Positions 33,516 through 42,940 are shown, counted from the first letter of the stretch. The stretch: DNA of 64,000 bases from Hyphomicrobiales bacterium (GCA_930633525.1 CAKNFP010000001.1:1466001-1530000), one strand, 5' to 3'. Notes: a model not told the origin generated them from the sequence alone. Numbers and translations are program-made.

Positions 33516-33804
33516 AAGTGACTCTGGAAACCGCTTCCAAATGGCACGGTTGGGGCCGGGAGCGGACTGGCCGTTCCTGGAGGCCGGTGATGTAATAGCT
33601 GCAATAGGGCGCGGTCGACATCCATGACCGCTTCCGACGACGTTGCGGTCGTTTCAAACTAACTGATAGTTCCCCCGAAAGCCGTCATTCTTGGAAAGTC
33701 AAGCTGCCTCCATCATCGGCACCCTCCGGCTCGAGCGCGCGGGGATGACTGCCTTGAGCATGAACCGCCGACGGCGATGGCGAGATGTTCGGTGAGCGCG
33801 TCGT

Positions 33805-35013
33805 TCATGCCGCCCGTTCCGAAATCGCGGTGCCCGCCGCCCAGCCGGACGACCACGCCCACTGGAAATTGTAGCCACCGAGCCAGCCGGTGACATCGAC
33901 CACCTCGCCGATGAAATAGAGCCCGTCGACGGCTTTGGCTTCCATCGTCCGCGAATTCAACCCGTCCGTGTCGACGCCACCAAGCGTCACCTCGGCCGTG
34001 CGGTAGCCTTCTGAGCCGATCGGAAAGATTTCCCAGTTCTGAAGAGTCGCGGCGATGGCGGCGAGTTTTCTGTCGCTCGCCTCGCCGATTGGTCCGGTCC
34101 AGCCATGGGTCTCGGCGAGATGGGCTGCGAGGCGTTTGGGCAGGATGTCGCTGAGCACGGTCGAGATCGCACGGCGGCCGTTCTCTCGCTTGGCCGAGGC
34201 AAGCGAGGCAAGGACGTTGTCGCCCGGCAATAAAGCGATTTGGATCGGCTGCTTTTCGCGCCAATAGGACGAGATTTGCAGGATCACCGGCCCGGAGAGA
34301 CCGCGATGCGTGAAGAGCAATGCTTCCTCGAACGCCGTTCTGCCGTAGGACACGCGCGCGTTGGCCGCGACGCCCGCCATCTCTCTAAAACCGGCGAGCA
34401 CGTCCTCGCCGAAGGTGAGCGGGACGAGCGCCGGCCGCGTCTCGGTGATGGCGAGTCCGAATTTGTCCGCGATCTGGTAGCCAAGACCGGTCGCGCCCAT
34501 TTTCGGAATCGACTTGCCGCCGCAGGCGACGACGAAATGCCGGCAGCGGATTTTCGCCGCCCGATCGCCACCGAGTGTGACGGCAAAGCCGCTCACGTCG
34601 CGCTCGATTGATTCGAGCGTAGTTCTCAAGCGCAATTCGCACCCGACCTGGTTCATCTCGTCTAGAAGCATCGAAATAATCTGTTTCGCCGAAGTGTCGC
34701 AGAAGAGCTGGCCGAGCGTCTTCTCGTGCCAGGCGATGCCGTGTCTTTCGACGAGCGCGATGAAATCGTGCTGCGTGTAGCGACCAAGGGCTGACTTGGA
34801 GAAATGCGGATTATTGGAGATGAAGTTCTTCGCGCTTGTCCCTGTGTTGGTGAAATTGCAACGGCCCCCGCCGGAAATGCGGATCTTTTCGCCCGGTGCC
34901 TTGGCATGATCCACCACGAGCACGCGTCCGCCGCGCGCAGCGGCATGTATCGCGCACATCATGCCCGCCGCGCCCGCACCTAGGATGACGGTGTCGAAGG
35001 TTTCAAGCTGCAT
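33805..35013 (-). CDS. BaiN/HI0933-type NAD(P)/FAD flavoprotein
   Basis: Cytoplasmic FAD-dependent oxidoreductase of 402 aa, HI0933/YhiN/BaiN family. N-terminal FAD motif VILGAGAAGMMCAIHAAARG, then GEKIRISGGGRCNFTNTG, the hallmark of this family, and FVVACGGKSIPKMGATGLGY. C-terminal GLYFIGEVVDVTGWLGGYNF followed by QWAWSSGWAAGTAI is the second FAD/dimer motif. ATG 35013 is used; AGGGAA lies 12 bases upstream. Family members may reduce flavin or double bonds; the function here is not clear. Isolated gene between the integrase remnant and a non-coding stretch. Confidence 0.9.
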   Translation of the reverse strand: MQLETFDTVILGAGAAGMMCAIHAAARGGRVLVVDHAKAPGEKIRISGGGRCNFTNTGTSAKNFISNNPHFSKSALGRYTQHDFIALVERHGIAWHEKTLGQLFCDTSAKQIISMLLDEMNQVGCELRLRTTLESIERDVSGFAVTLGGDRAAKIRCRHFVVACGGKSIPKMGATGLGYQIADKFGLAITETRPALVPLTFGEDVLAGFREMAGVAANARVSYGRTAFEEALLFTHRGLSGPVILQISSYWREKQPIQIALLPGDNVLASLASAKRENGRRAISTVLSDILPKRLAAHLAETHGWTGPIGEASDRKLAAIAATLQNWEIFPIGSEGYRTAEVTLGGVDTDGLNSRTMEAKAVDGLYFIGEVVDVTGWLGGYNFQWAWSSGWAAGTAISERAA

Positions 35014-35818
35014 GGAACGCAGCACTTCCCTGACACCACAAAGAGTAGCGCACCAATAAGGCCTGCCTCGTGGTCATTTGGAACATCGTAATTTAGCCTC
35101 GCTGGCACTCGGATCGGAGAGAAATATGAACAGCAGAGGGCTATGGTACGCAATCGCCAGCGATAGCAATCCTTACTGGGTCATGACGGAACCAATCATT
35201 TTGCACATTTGGGCCGATGCAGTCTCCAAAGCGGCGCCGCTGGGCGCGCGTTGCCGACGCGTCCCATTCGCCTGATGAAGGCTGCTCTCACAATGGAGCC
35301 GCCCGAAACCTGCCTGTCCGCCATCCACCCCAAGTCAGTCATTCTGTCTGACTAGCCGGACGGTGGCTTGCAGATAATTCAAAGGAAGACCGAACGACCG
35401 AAATGGGGGCGCGAAGCTGACTAGGCAAATTTTTCCGCACGGGGGCTTCGCCGGACGGTCCGGTTATGAGGTGTTCCCGGTGAGCTGCCGTTCTGGGCCT
35501 TGCCTCAGTCAAAGTCTGCCAAGTCATCGACGCTGACCAAGGCCCGCAGCGCCATCACCTCATGAAAGGAAGACTACAACCATCACAGAGTGCCCTCGGA
35601 GCTCGGCAACATGCCACCGGCCGAGCTCGCAATGAAATTTACACCGGAAAACAAGCCGCATGAGGTCAGAAATGGAACCCAGCACTCTCCCTAAAACCAG
35701 GGGAGGGTAGGGCCTCAAGTCAAATGATATAGATCCAGCGGCAACCAAGCTGCCGGCGCCCCGAGGTCATCGGGCTCGAGCACAACTGTTTTTCGATGCC
35801 TCTCCCCGAACGACGGCG
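35014..35818. other. intergenic stretch, one possible 49-aa ORF, otherwise empty
   Basis: About 800 bp with no recognised gene. A possible small frame is 35126-35275 on the plus strand (MNSRGLWYAIASDSNPYWVM..., preceded by GGAGAG), but it resembles nothing I know. Several minus-strand frames exist without ribosome binding sites. Probably remains of an ancient insertion near the tRNA island. Confidence 0.45.
35126..35275 (+). CDS. possible 49-aa small protein
   Basis: Short frame with a plausible Shine-Dalgarno (GGAGAG 4-5 bases before the ATG) and a fair residue mix (MNSRGLWYAIASDSNPYWVM then TEPIILHIWADAVSK). No family recognised; base composition is lower GC than the neighbours. Could be chance. 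Confidence 0.25.
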   Translation: MNSRGLWYAIASDSNPYWVMTEPIILHIWADAVSKAAPLGARCRRVPFA

Positions 35819-36628
35819 CTACAGAATTCTGGATAATTCGGCAGTGATCCGCTTCGCCGTTTGACGCACCAGTCTGGCGCAGAGTTCGTGACGTCGCGCG
35901 TCGTGCCGGTATACGGGCATACTGACGCTTATTGCGCCGACCGGTTCCCGCTGACGATTGAAGATCGGGCTGCCGAGACAACGAATATCCGGCTCGTTCT
36001 CCTCGTCATCAAATGCAAACCCCTGCTCGCGCGTCCGCTTCAGTTCCGCGAGCAGCGCCTCGGGCGTCGTTAGCGTCTTGGCGGTGTGGCGCTTTAACTC
36101 CAACCCCTTGATGACTTCCAGCAACCGCTCGTCCGGCAGGCCAGACAGCCACGCCTTGCCCACGGATGTGGAGTGAAGTTCAACCTGGCCGCCAATGCTC
36201 GTCTTCATCTGAACTGTGCTGGAGCCGACCAACTTGTCTATGTAGACCATCTGGTTGTTGCTGGGCACCGCAAGGTGCACGGCCTCATCCGTTGCGTCGC
36301 GGAGCGATACCAGAAAGTCCCTTGCGATCGTCCGCAGGTCGGAATCTTCCCAGGTCTTGGCAGCGAGCTGGAGAAGGCGCGGCCCAAGGCGAAACGTTCC
36401 ACTCTCCCCGGACTGCGTGATGAGTCCCTCGGCGATCAGCGCCGACACGAGTCGGTAGACCGTCCCCCGCGGGAAACGCGCACGCTTGGTCAGTTGGGCA
36501 ATGTCCAGTGTCCCGGGGGAATCCGCGATGATCTGGAGCACCGTCATGAACTTCGAGAATGAAGCCGCTCCCTGCACGGGATTGGGAGCCCTCACATCTG
36601 CTTCGTCCTGGAGGTCACTCGGGCTCAT
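35819..36628 (-). CDS. IclR-family transcriptional regulator (TRAP locus)
   Basis: Regulator of 269 aa. ATG 36628 has GGGAG 8 bases upstream. The N-terminal winged helix reads MTVLQIIADSPGTLDIAQLT then PRGTVYRLVSALIAEGLITQ; the effector domain has VHLAVPSNNQMVYIDKLVGS and the small-molecule pocket segment SIGGQVELHSTSVGKAWLSG. Faces the DUF1330/TRAP genes. A 26-bp operator-like site 53-78 bp upstream of its start recurs at three other promoters of the locus, so it probably autoregulates and controls all of them (inference). Confidence 0.93.
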   Translation of the reverse strand: MSPSDLQDEADVRAPNPVQGAASFSKFMTVLQIIADSPGTLDIAQLTKRARFPRGTVYRLVSALIAEGLITQSGESGTFRLGPRLLQLAAKTWEDSDLRTIARDFLVSLRDATDEAVHLAVPSNNQMVYIDKLVGSSTVQMKTSIGGQVELHSTSVGKAWLSGLPDERLLEVIKGLELKRHTAKTLTTPEALLAELKRTREQGFAFDDEENEPDIRCLGSPIFNRQREPVGAISVSMPVYRHDARRHELCARLVRQTAKRITAELSRIL

Positions 36629-36680
36629 GGCATAACTCCCTGCAAGCTTGACAACGGAACATGGTGGCACTACACGTTCG

Positions 36681-36706
36681 TGGGCATACTGTCCATATTG
36701 TAGTCA
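36681..36706. promoter_or_regulatory. 26-bp operator of the TRAP-locus IclR regulon, copy 1
   Basis: TGGGCA-TAC-TGTCCAT-ATT-GTAGTCA. Fits the shared pattern TGGRCA, three bases, YGYCYAY, ATT or AAT, then RTRGWC(A/C). Located between the IclR gene and the DUF1330/TRAP genes. Confidence 0.75.
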
Positions 36707-36840
36707 GTATTCCGGAATTCCGGTTCTAGTCGTATGATCGGGGAGGGTCAACGACAAGCTCACCTGCACCGAAAGTGAACGTATCGGGCAGTCCGCCCTT
36801 CGGCGAGAGGGCGCGGGAATTGCTGCTGGGAGGATAAGCA

Positions 36841-37131
36841 ATGACAAAAAAAGGGTACTGGGTTGCGATGGTCGATATTGCAGACCAGGAGGGTTACAAA
36901 GAATACATCGCCTTGAACAAGGCCGCTTTCGACAAATACGGCGCGACTTTTGTCGTTCGCGCGGGAAAACACCAGGTCATGGAAGGGCCGGACGCGAACC
37001 GCGTGGCTGTGATCGAGTTCAAGGACTACGAGACTGCCCTCGCCTGCTACAACTCCCCTGAGTATCGGAAGGCCATCGAGGCACGAGTCAAGTACGCCAA
37101 GGCACATCTGACCGTGGTGGAAGGCGTCTGA
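36841..37131 (+). CDS. DUF1330 family protein
   Basis: Small cytoplasmic protein of 96 aa with the dimeric alpha-beta barrel fold of DUF1330. KGYWVAMVDIADQEGYKEYI opens the domain, RAGKHQVMEGPDANRVAVIE holds the conserved Gly-x-G... 'vvEF' strand, and ETALACYNSPEYRKAIEARV the C-terminal helix with the typical 'W/C-Y-S-pEYq' pattern. Begins ATG ACA AAA after GGGAGGATAAGC. Its role is unknown; such proteins often sit in dehydrogenase or dioxygenase operons. Likely cotranscribed with the TRAP genes 220 bp downstream. Confidence 0.88.
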   Translation: MTKKGYWVAMVDIADQEGYKEYIALNKAAFDKYGATFVVRAGKHQVMEGPDANRVAVIEFKDYETALACYNSPEYRKAIEARVKYAKAHLTVVEGV

Positions 37132-37351
37132 CGCCGGAAGCAAGTCTTGAACCCTCCTGTCGTGGTGGTTGGAGGGAACGTTGCTTTTGCTCCTGCTCGC
37201 TGTTCGATCGGAGTAGCAGCACAGGGCTTGATCACGCGATAGGGCCTGTCTGGCCTGACCGGCATGCTGGAGCGCCATGCTCGCCTTCTCCGTAGCCTCG
37301 TCAGAGTGCGGCGAGGACGTCGCATGAGCGCACAACCTTCTGGGGGGAACT

Positions 37352-37897
37352 ATGCCCGCACCGTTGCAGTGGCTTTTCAAGGCTTTTGACGTCTTAGTCG
37401 TCATCGGCATGGCCGTCATAAGCCTCCTGATCTTTACAAATGTTGTGCTGCGGTACGGCTTCAGCTCAGGCATTCCGTTTGCCGTCGAAGTCTCCCGTGT
37501 GGTCCTTGTCTGGGTTATCTTTATGGGATCCGTGGTGGCCCTGGCCAAGGGCGCGCATCTCGGCGTCGACTCGTTGGTCGTCCGTTTGCCCCGCAGGGCG
37601 CGCTTCGTCTGCTTTCTTGCTTCATACGGCCTGATGCTTTGGTGCTGCTGGCTCCTGGCAAAGGGCAGTTGGTCGCTCACCCTCATCGAGTGGGGCAACG
37701 TCCAGGCACTGTCGGGAATTCCCGTCGGCGCCATCTACGCCGCGGGGCTCGCCGCCGCCATCCTGATGGCTCTGGTTCTCCTTGTTGATCTGTGGCGCTC
37801 GCTGCGCGGCATCCTGCCAGCCCCCTGGTCGGGAGTACAGCACGTCGAGCCGCCACCGGTCATGTCTCCGGCGCTAGTTTCGGAGAAAACACCGTGA
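37352..37897 (+). CDS. dctQ: TRAP transporter small permease (DctQ)
   Basis: Inner-membrane protein of 181 aa with four hydrophobic segments, the small membrane subunit of a tripartite ATP-independent transporter. GGGGGGAAC precedes the ATG. The motifs FTNVVLRYGFSSGIPFAVEV followed by VVLVWVIFMGSVVALAKGAH match DctQ; the C-terminus is a short Pro-rich tail. Stop overlaps the GTG start of dctM by 4 bp. The binding protein DctP of the locus is 6 kb away at 43219. Confidence 0.93.
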   Translation: MPAPLQWLFKAFDVLVVIGMAVISLLIFTNVVLRYGFSSGIPFAVEVSRVVLVWVIFMGSVVALAKGAHLGVDSLVVRLPRRARFVCFLASYGLMLWCCWLLAKGSWSLTLIEWGNVQALSGIPVGAIYAAGLAAAILMALVLLVDLWRSLRGILPAPWSGVQHVEPPPVMSPALVSEKTP

Positions 37898-39171
37898 GCG
37901 GATTGGTATTTATCGCTTCTCTACTCGGTGCGATGGGCATCGGGGTCCCTATTGCCTTCGCCCTGATGCTGTCGGGCGTTGCGATGATGCTGCTGATGGG
38001 AAATCTGGATGCGCAGATCCTGGCACAACGCCTGGTCAATGGCGCGGACAGCTATCCGCTGATGGCGATCCCGTTCTTTCTTATTGCGGGCGAACTCATG
38101 AACGCCGGCGGCCTTTCCCGCCGGATCGTGAACGTGGCCTTGGCGCTCGTCGGTCATATACGTGGCGGCCTCGGTTACGTGGTCATCGGCACGGGCCTGG
38201 TGCTTGCCAGCGTCTCCGGGTCGGCAATCGCGGATACGGCGACGCTGGCTGTCATGCTGGTCCCCCTTATGCGGGATGCGGGCTATCACATGGGTCGAGC
38301 CTCGGGCTTGATGGCGGCGACGGGCATTATCGCCCCTGTGATCCCGCCGTCTGTCGGGTTCATCCTTCTGGGCGTCACCGCAAATATTTCCATCGTTGGC
38401 TTATTCTTCGCCGGAATCGTACCGGGGCTTTTGATGGGGGTGAGCCTCATGATCGCCTGGTGGTTCCTCTCTAAAAAGGAAACGGCATCGGTCCAGCTCA
38501 AACTTCCGCGCAGGGACATCCCGAAAACCATCAGGACCGCCGGTTGGGCGCTGATGATGCCGGCGATTATACTGGGCGGATTGCGGTTCGGCATCTTCAC
38601 GCCCACGGAGGCCGGCGTCGTTGCCGCCTTCTATGCCCTGTTCGTGGGGGTGTTTATCTATCGAGAGCTGACACCGCGGCTACTCTATGACGCGCTGCTG
38701 GGCGCCGGGCGTCTGACGGCAGTGATCATGCTTTTGGTCGCGGCCTCCATGATCTCCGGCTTCATGCTGACGATTTCCAATATGCCAGCGCAGCTTGTCA
38801 GTCTTCTCGATCCATTCATCGACTCGCCGATCCTGCTGATGGGTATGATCGTTGTGGCCGTCTTCGTCGTCGGCACGGCGCTCGATTTCGCACCCTGCAT
38901 CACAATTCTGGTGCCTATCCTCATTCCGATCGTCAAGGCGGCGGGGATCGACCCGGTTTATTTCGGGGTCATCTTCATGATGGTCAACGCGGTCGGCCTT
39001 ATCACGCCTCCTGTTGGAACGGTGCTCAACACAGTGTGTGGAATCAGTGGGGTTTCAATGGAGGCGGCCACGAAGGGTGCCATGCCCTACCTCGTGGCCC
39101 AGATGATACTTATTGTGCTGCTGGTTCTGTTCCCGGCTCTGGTGACAGTACCAGCCTCTTGGTTGCACTGA
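37894..39171 (+). CDS. dctM: TRAP transporter large permease (DctM)
   Basis: Inner-membrane protein of 425 aa with about 12 hydrophobic segments, carrying the Na+- or H+-coupled transport of an organic acid. Start is GTG 37894 in the dctQ stop (GTGA); an upstream frame extension lies inside dctQ and is not real. Hallmarks: MAIPFFLIAGELMNAGGLSR, VSGSAIADTATLAVMLVPLM, GIIAPVIPPSVGFILLGVTA and ALDFAPCITILVPILIPIVK near the C-terminus. Substrate probably a dicarboxylate or hydroxy acid, given the dehydrogenases downstream. Confidence 0.95.
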   Translation: MSGLVFIASLLGAMGIGVPIAFALMLSGVAMMLLMGNLDAQILAQRLVNGADSYPLMAIPFFLIAGELMNAGGLSRRIVNVALALVGHIRGGLGYVVIGTGLVLASVSGSAIADTATLAVMLVPLMRDAGYHMGRASGLMAATGIIAPVIPPSVGFILLGVTANISIVGLFFAGIVPGLLMGVSLMIAWWFLSKKETASVQLKLPRRDIPKTIRTAGWALMMPAIILGGLRFGIFTPTEAGVVAAFYALFVGVFIYRELTPRLLYDALLGAGRLTAVIMLLVAASMISGFMLTISNMPAQLVSLLDPFIDSPILLMGMIVVAVFVVGTALDFAPCITILVPILIPIVKAAGIDPVYFGVIFMMVNAVGLITPPVGTVLNTVCGISGVSMEAATKGAMPYLVAQMILIVLLVLFPALVTVPASWLH

Positions 39172-39627
39172 GTTCAAGCCGTCGAGGAGTTGCACTCAAC
39201 ATTCGACGACGGCTTCTCCACCCATGCGACCCCGGGCCTCGCCGAGGCCCGGCCGCGGGGGCGCCTGACGCGATAAGACTTGGAACCGCTGGGCCAGGTG
39301 AAATGCGCATGATGGTCGGCGAGGGCGCTCGGTGAGGCGGCCTTGCCGCCCGCGTTCGTTAGCCAGACAAAGAAGTGTCCGGTTTGGGGGAGGGCGACCG
39401 CGTTGGCATGCGTTGAGACTTCAGGGCTCACGCGGCCAGCGCGGCGTTCCTCTATCCGGGCGGCAGATTGAACAGCCCGACCTGGAAATCCGCAATTCAA
39501 TCGGCGCGAAACCGCGTCCATCGCCGCTGGCGGAAGGTTCGGTGGCAGGTCCGGGAATGAGGATGGCAACCGATCTCGGCAAGTGTGCCAGGGAACCTGG
39601 CACTCCCTGTGAGATAGGCCTGGGGCG
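39172..39627. other. intergenic stretch with a GC hairpin
   Basis: About 455 bp between dctM and the converging SDR gene. GGGCCTC-gcc-GAGGCCC at 39234-39250 is a perfect 7-bp stem without a T-run. Frames on both strands look like chance. No operator copy is seen here. Confidence 0.5.
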
Positions 39628-40374
39628 TCAGAGCCCGCCGGACACCGTGATCAGGGTGCCTGTTATGAACCCGGAGCCAGGAGAAGCAAGCCACAGAGCC
39701 GCGCGCGCGATGTCGTCGGGCTCTGCGATGCGCCCCATAGGGGTTGCCGCCGCAATCCTGGCTGGCCGCTCGGGGTTTCCGCCTTGGGTGTGTATCCGCG
39801 TGTTGGTGGTCCCGACGCGTATGGCGTTCACGCGAATGCCCTCCGATGCCAACTCTTTGCCCGCACCGAAGGAGATGGATTCGACTGCTCCCTTGCTCGC
39901 GGCATAGTGGACGTACTCGTTGGGGCTACCAAGGTAGGCCGCGAGGGACGACATGTTCACGATCGTCCCGCCCATCCCGCCCCTACGGGTCGACATGCGT
40001 TTCGCGGCCTCCTGGATACAATACATCACGCCGAATACGTTCACCCTGAAGGTTCCCTCCAGGGTTGCAGGCTGCAGATCTTCGATTCTGCAGGCATTGC
40101 CGATGATCCCCGCATTGTTGACCAGGCAGGTCACCCGCCCCAGCGCATCGTCGCATGCGCTGAACAGGGCCTGGATGTCTTCGATTTTCCCCACGTCTCC
40201 CTGCACCGCGATGGCGCGGGCGCCTGCGGCCCTGCAGTCCTCAACGACTGTCGATGCAGCCGCAGCGTCCGAGAGATAGTTTATGCAGACATCGTAGCCG
40301 TCAGCGGCGAACAGCCGAGCCGTCGCGGCGCCGATGCCGTGGCTTGCGCCCGTTATGATTACAATCGGTCTCAA
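39628..40374 (-). CDS. short-chain dehydrogenase/reductase (TRAP locus)
   Basis: Cytoplasmic NAD(P)-dependent oxidoreductase, 248 aa. Start is TTG 40374, chosen because GGGGAGG lies 7 bases upstream and the protein then opens at the first strand, RPIVIITGASHGIGAATARL. NNAG is CLVNNAGIIG, the catalytic Ser is in TIVNMSSLAAYLG, and YVHYAASKG provides YxxxK. Ends with GFITGTLITVSGGL. It probably oxidises a hydroxyl of the TRAP substrate or an intermediate. A palindromic element and then the Fe-ADH gene lie upstream on the same strand. Confidence 0.92.
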   Translation of the reverse strand: MRPIVIITGASHGIGAATARLFAADGYDVCINYLSDAAAASTVVEDCRAAGARAIAVQGDVGKIEDIQALFSACDDALGRVTCLVNNAGIIGNACRIEDLQPATLEGTFRVNVFGVMYCIQEAAKRMSTRRGGMGGTIVNMSSLAAYLGSPNEYVHYAASKGAVESISFGAGKELASEGIRVNAIRVGTTNTRIHTQGGNPERPARIAAATPMGRIAEPDDIARAALWLASPGSGFITGTLITVSGGL

Positions 40375-40414
40375 GGACTTGCCTCCCCGCTTCCTGTCTG
40401 AGGGCGTTCCCGGC

Positions 40415-40521
40415 CTAGAGCAAGTCCGTCTGTTGCGGACTTGCTCCGCTCGAAAATTGACGAGCAAATTTACCGTCTTAGATGGTATCAGACGATTCCA
40501 TCTAAGACGGATTTGCTCTAG
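40415..40521. repeat. compound palindromic element (two nested hairpins)
   Basis: Hairpin 1: GAGCAAGTCCG (40418-40428) with CGGACTTGCTC (40436-40446), loop 7. Hairpin 2: GAGCAAAT-tta-CCGTCTTAGATGG (40462-40485) with CCATCTAAGACGG-ATTTGCTC (40498-40518), loop 12. The outer ends, CTAGAGCAAGTCCGTCT (40415-40431) and 40505-40521, are inverted repeats with one mismatch. Both hairpins share GAGCAA/TTGCTC edges. It resembles a small REP/RIME-type non-autonomous repeat and supplies the TAG stop of the Fe-ADH gene. Confidence 0.8.
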
Positions 40522-41660
40522 AAGACGGCTTCAAGTATCGAGGCGTAGTCTTCCTTGGTCAGCGGGCGTGGATTGGTGGGGTGGCTGTGATCTGCGAGGG
40601 CCCGCTCACATACCCAATCGATGACATGCCGGGGCACACCCAATTCGGACAATCTCGGCGTGATGCCCAGACGGCGGTTCAACTCGTCCAGCGCGTCTGC
40701 GAGTGTTATCTGTTCAAGTCCTGCCAGGCTCTCGAGGTAGCTTACTTTTTCAGCCGCGGCCTCGACTTTCACATTCCACCGAAGGACGGGCGGCATCAGG
40801 ATGGCGTTGAGCGTCCCATGATGGAGTTGCGCCTCCTTCAGACCACCCAGGGCGTGGCTGAGCGCATGGACGGCTCCAAGCCCCTTCTGGAACGTCATGC
40901 CCCCTTCGAGGGCACCCATCATGAGATCGCTCCGCGCCTGCGCGTTCGAGCCATCCGCGTAGGCGACGGGCAAAGCCTTCCAGATGCGTTTGAAGCCGTC
41001 GACGGCAATTGCCTCGGCAGGCGGATTGTAGCGGGGAGAGAGGTAGGTCTCGATGCAATGGGACAGGGCGTCGAGTCCCGTCGAGGCCGTCAATGCCGGA
41101 GGAAGCCCCATCGTCAACTCCGGGTCACAGACCGCCCTGCGAGGGATCAGATGAGGGCTGATGAACCCCAGCTTCCGGCCATCATTCAGCGTGATCAATG
41201 CGGCGCGCCCCACCTCGGATCCCGTACCCGCCGTTGTCGGGACAGCCACGAGCGGCGCGACCGCGCCTGTGATGCGCGCCACGCCGCCCAGGATCGCCGC
41301 ATAGCGCTCTAGTTCGCCGTCGTGCGTGGCGAGCAGCGCAACACCCTTGGCGAGATCAATCGGAGAGCCCCCGCCAATCGCCACCACCCCGTCGCAACCG
41401 CTTTGTCTGTATAGCTCCAGACCGGCGGCCACTGCGCTCTCGGTCGGGTTGGAGGGAACGTCCAGGAAGGTCGGCGCGGTGTTGAGAAACTCGAAAGCAC
41501 GGCGCTGAAGCAGGCCAGCGGCCCGGACACCGTGATCGCTGATGACCAGGGGGTTCGACACTCCGAGTTCGCGCAAAGTTTCCGCTAACGACTCGGCCGC
41601 CCCAAGCCCGAAGCTAATGTTTGTAAGATAAGTTATAGTATTCACGCTGCGAGTATTCAC
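40518..41660 (-). CDS. iron-containing alcohol dehydrogenase
   Basis: Cytoplasmic Fe-dependent alcohol/aldehyde or maleylacetate-reductase-type enzyme, 380 aa. Start GTG 41660 is preferred because AGGGGAG ends 5 bases upstream; a long upstream extension of the frame is not coding. NAD(P) motif [35 protein letters not shown], and the metal-binding region [16 protein letters not shown] and [20 protein letters not shown] with the conserved His residues and Asp. Its stop codon lies inside the palindromic repeat at 40415. A 26-bp operator is 108 bp upstream. Confidence 0.93.
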   Translation of the reverse strand: MNTRSVNTITYLTNISFGLGAAESLAETLRELGVSNPLVISDHGVRAAGLLQRRAFEFLNTAPTFLDVPSNPTESAVAAGLELYRQSGCDGVVAIGGGSPIDLAKGVALLATHDGELERYAAILGGVARITGAVAPLVAVPTTAGTGSEVGRAALITLNDGRKLGFISPHLIPRRAVCDPELTMGLPPALTASTGLDALSHCIETYLSPRYNPPAEAIAVDGFKRIWKALPVAYADGSNAQARSDLMMGALEGGMTFQKGLGAVHALSHALGGLKEAQLHHGTLNAILMPPVLRWNVKVEAAAEKVSYLESLAGLEQITLADALDELNRRLGITPRLSELGVPRHVIDWVCERALADHSHPTNPRPLTKEDYASILEAVF

Positions 41661-41767
41661 ACTGCCGCTCCCCTTGATGTACCCACCCCCAATGCACCGC
41701 CGCAGCCACCGGGTGGCACTCGGCACGTTTTGAGGAACCGTGCAGAAGGTGACGCCCTCGCCATCTT

Positions 41768-41793
41768 GGTCCATATTATGGGCATATTGCCCA
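41768..41793. promoter_or_regulatory. 26-bp operator, copy 2 (minus-strand orientation)
   Basis: Read on the minus strand: TGGGCA-ATA-TGCCCAT-AAT-ATGGACC. Lies 108 bp upstream of the Fe-ADH start, in the region shared with the divergent hydroxyacid dehydrogenase. Confidence 0.75.
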
Positions 41794-41888
41794 AGAATCA
41801 ATCGGAACTCTGCAAATGTCAAGCGTGGCGTTTTGCAAGCCCGCTGCTACGGCCATTGACAAGCAGCGTTATAACCTTAACATAAATA

Positions 41889-41914
41889 TGGGCAAAATGC
41901 CTACATTATGGACA
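41889..41914. promoter_or_regulatory. 26-bp operator, copy 3
   Basis: TGGGCA-AAA-TGCCTAC-ATT-ATGGACA, 82 bp before the D-2-hydroxyacid dehydrogenase start. Confidence 0.75.
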
Positions 41915-41995
41915 GTTCGTCGGTGATGTTGGGGTTGCACTGATCCGCTCGCGGAAATTCGCACCGGCAGTGACATGCCGACGGGAGGAAAGCCG

Positions 41996-42940
41996 TTGTC
42001 TAACCCCGCCGCCACCGTGCTGATTCCAGGCTGGATGCACGAGCATGCACGGCACATGCTCGGCACGCAGTTCAACCTGGTCGAGACCCCTGACTGCAAC
42101 ATTCACGCCCGTCTGCCTCAGGAGGTGCGGGCTTCAATTCGTGGGGTGGCCTGCCGTACCAGAATCGACAGTCAGTTCATTGACGCCCTTCCCAACCTGG
42201 AGATCATCGCCAGCTATGGCGTCGGCTACGACGCAGTGGATGCTGCCTATGCACGCAGCAAGAACATCATCGTGACCAACACCCCCGACCTCCTGAACGA
42301 GGAGGTCGCCGATCTCACATTGGGGCTCCTTGTCAGCGTCGTGCGCGAGATACCAAAGGCGCAAGCCTTCGTCCGCGAAGGCCGCTGGAAGACGTCGGAC
42401 TACCCGCTCAGCCGAAACACGCTGCGAAACCGGAGGGTAGGTATTTACGGAATGGGTCGGATCGGGCGCTGCATCGCCCGGCGGATCGAAGCATTCGGGC
42501 TTCCTGTCGCCTACTACAGCCGGCGCCCGGCTCATGAAGTCGCGTACGACTACTATCCCTCGCTGCTCGAACTTGCGTATGCAGTCGACGTGCTCATCGC
42601 CATCGTTCCCGGAGACACTTCGACCGCAAAGACCGTGAATGCCGACGTGCTGTCCGCGCTTGGGCCGGAGGGCGTGTTCATCAATGTCGGCCGCGGAACT
42701 GTGGTGGACGAGGATGCATTGATCGGCGCCCTCCGGACAGGAACCATTGCGGCGGCCGGTCTGGATGTCATTGCGGATGAGCCCAATGTCTCGGATGACA
42801 TGCTGGCGCTCGAGAATCTTACGATCCTCCCGCACATCGGATCCGCGTCGGTCGCGACGCGCACCGCGATGGCCGATCTCCTCGCGCGGAACTTGATCGC
42901 CTGGTTCCAAAGCGGAGCGGCGATTACGCCCGTGCCCTAG
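41996..42940 (+). CDS. D-2-hydroxyacid dehydrogenase (TRAP locus)
   Basis: NAD(P)-dependent oxidoreductase of 314 aa. TTG 41996 is preferred: GGGAGGA ends 6 bases upstream, while ATG 41975 has no ribosome site. The catalytic Arg is in FINVGRGTVVDEDAL, the Glu in GLDVIADEPNVS, the His in TILPHIGSAS; the cofactor motif is GIYGMGRIGRCIARR. LEIIASYGVGYDAVD is the substrate-binding segment. Likely reduces glyoxylate or hydroxypyruvate, or oxidises a D-2-hydroxy acid delivered by the TRAP system (inference). Divergent from the Fe-ADH. Confidence 0.92.
   Translation: MSNPAATVLIPGWMHEHARHMLGTQFNLVETPDCNIHARLPQEVRASIRGVACRTRIDSQFIDALPNLEIIASYGVGYDAVDAAYARSKNIIVTNTPDLLNEEVADLTLGLLVSVVREIPKAQAFVREGRWKTSDYPLSRNTLRNRRVGIYGMGRIGRCIARRIEAFGLPVAYYSRRPAHEVAYDYYPSLLELAYAVDVLIAIVPGDTSTAKTVNADVLSALGPEGVFINVGRGTVVDEDALIGALRTGTIAAAGLDVIADEPNVSDDMLALENLTILPHIGSASVATRTAMADLLARNLIAWFQSGAAITPVP

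Noticed and set aside
40415..40521. Transcription terminator for the Fe-ADH gene
   Set aside because: No T-run on either side, and the shared-edge double hairpin with long outer inverted repeats fits a repeat element better; a terminator-like effect is still possible.
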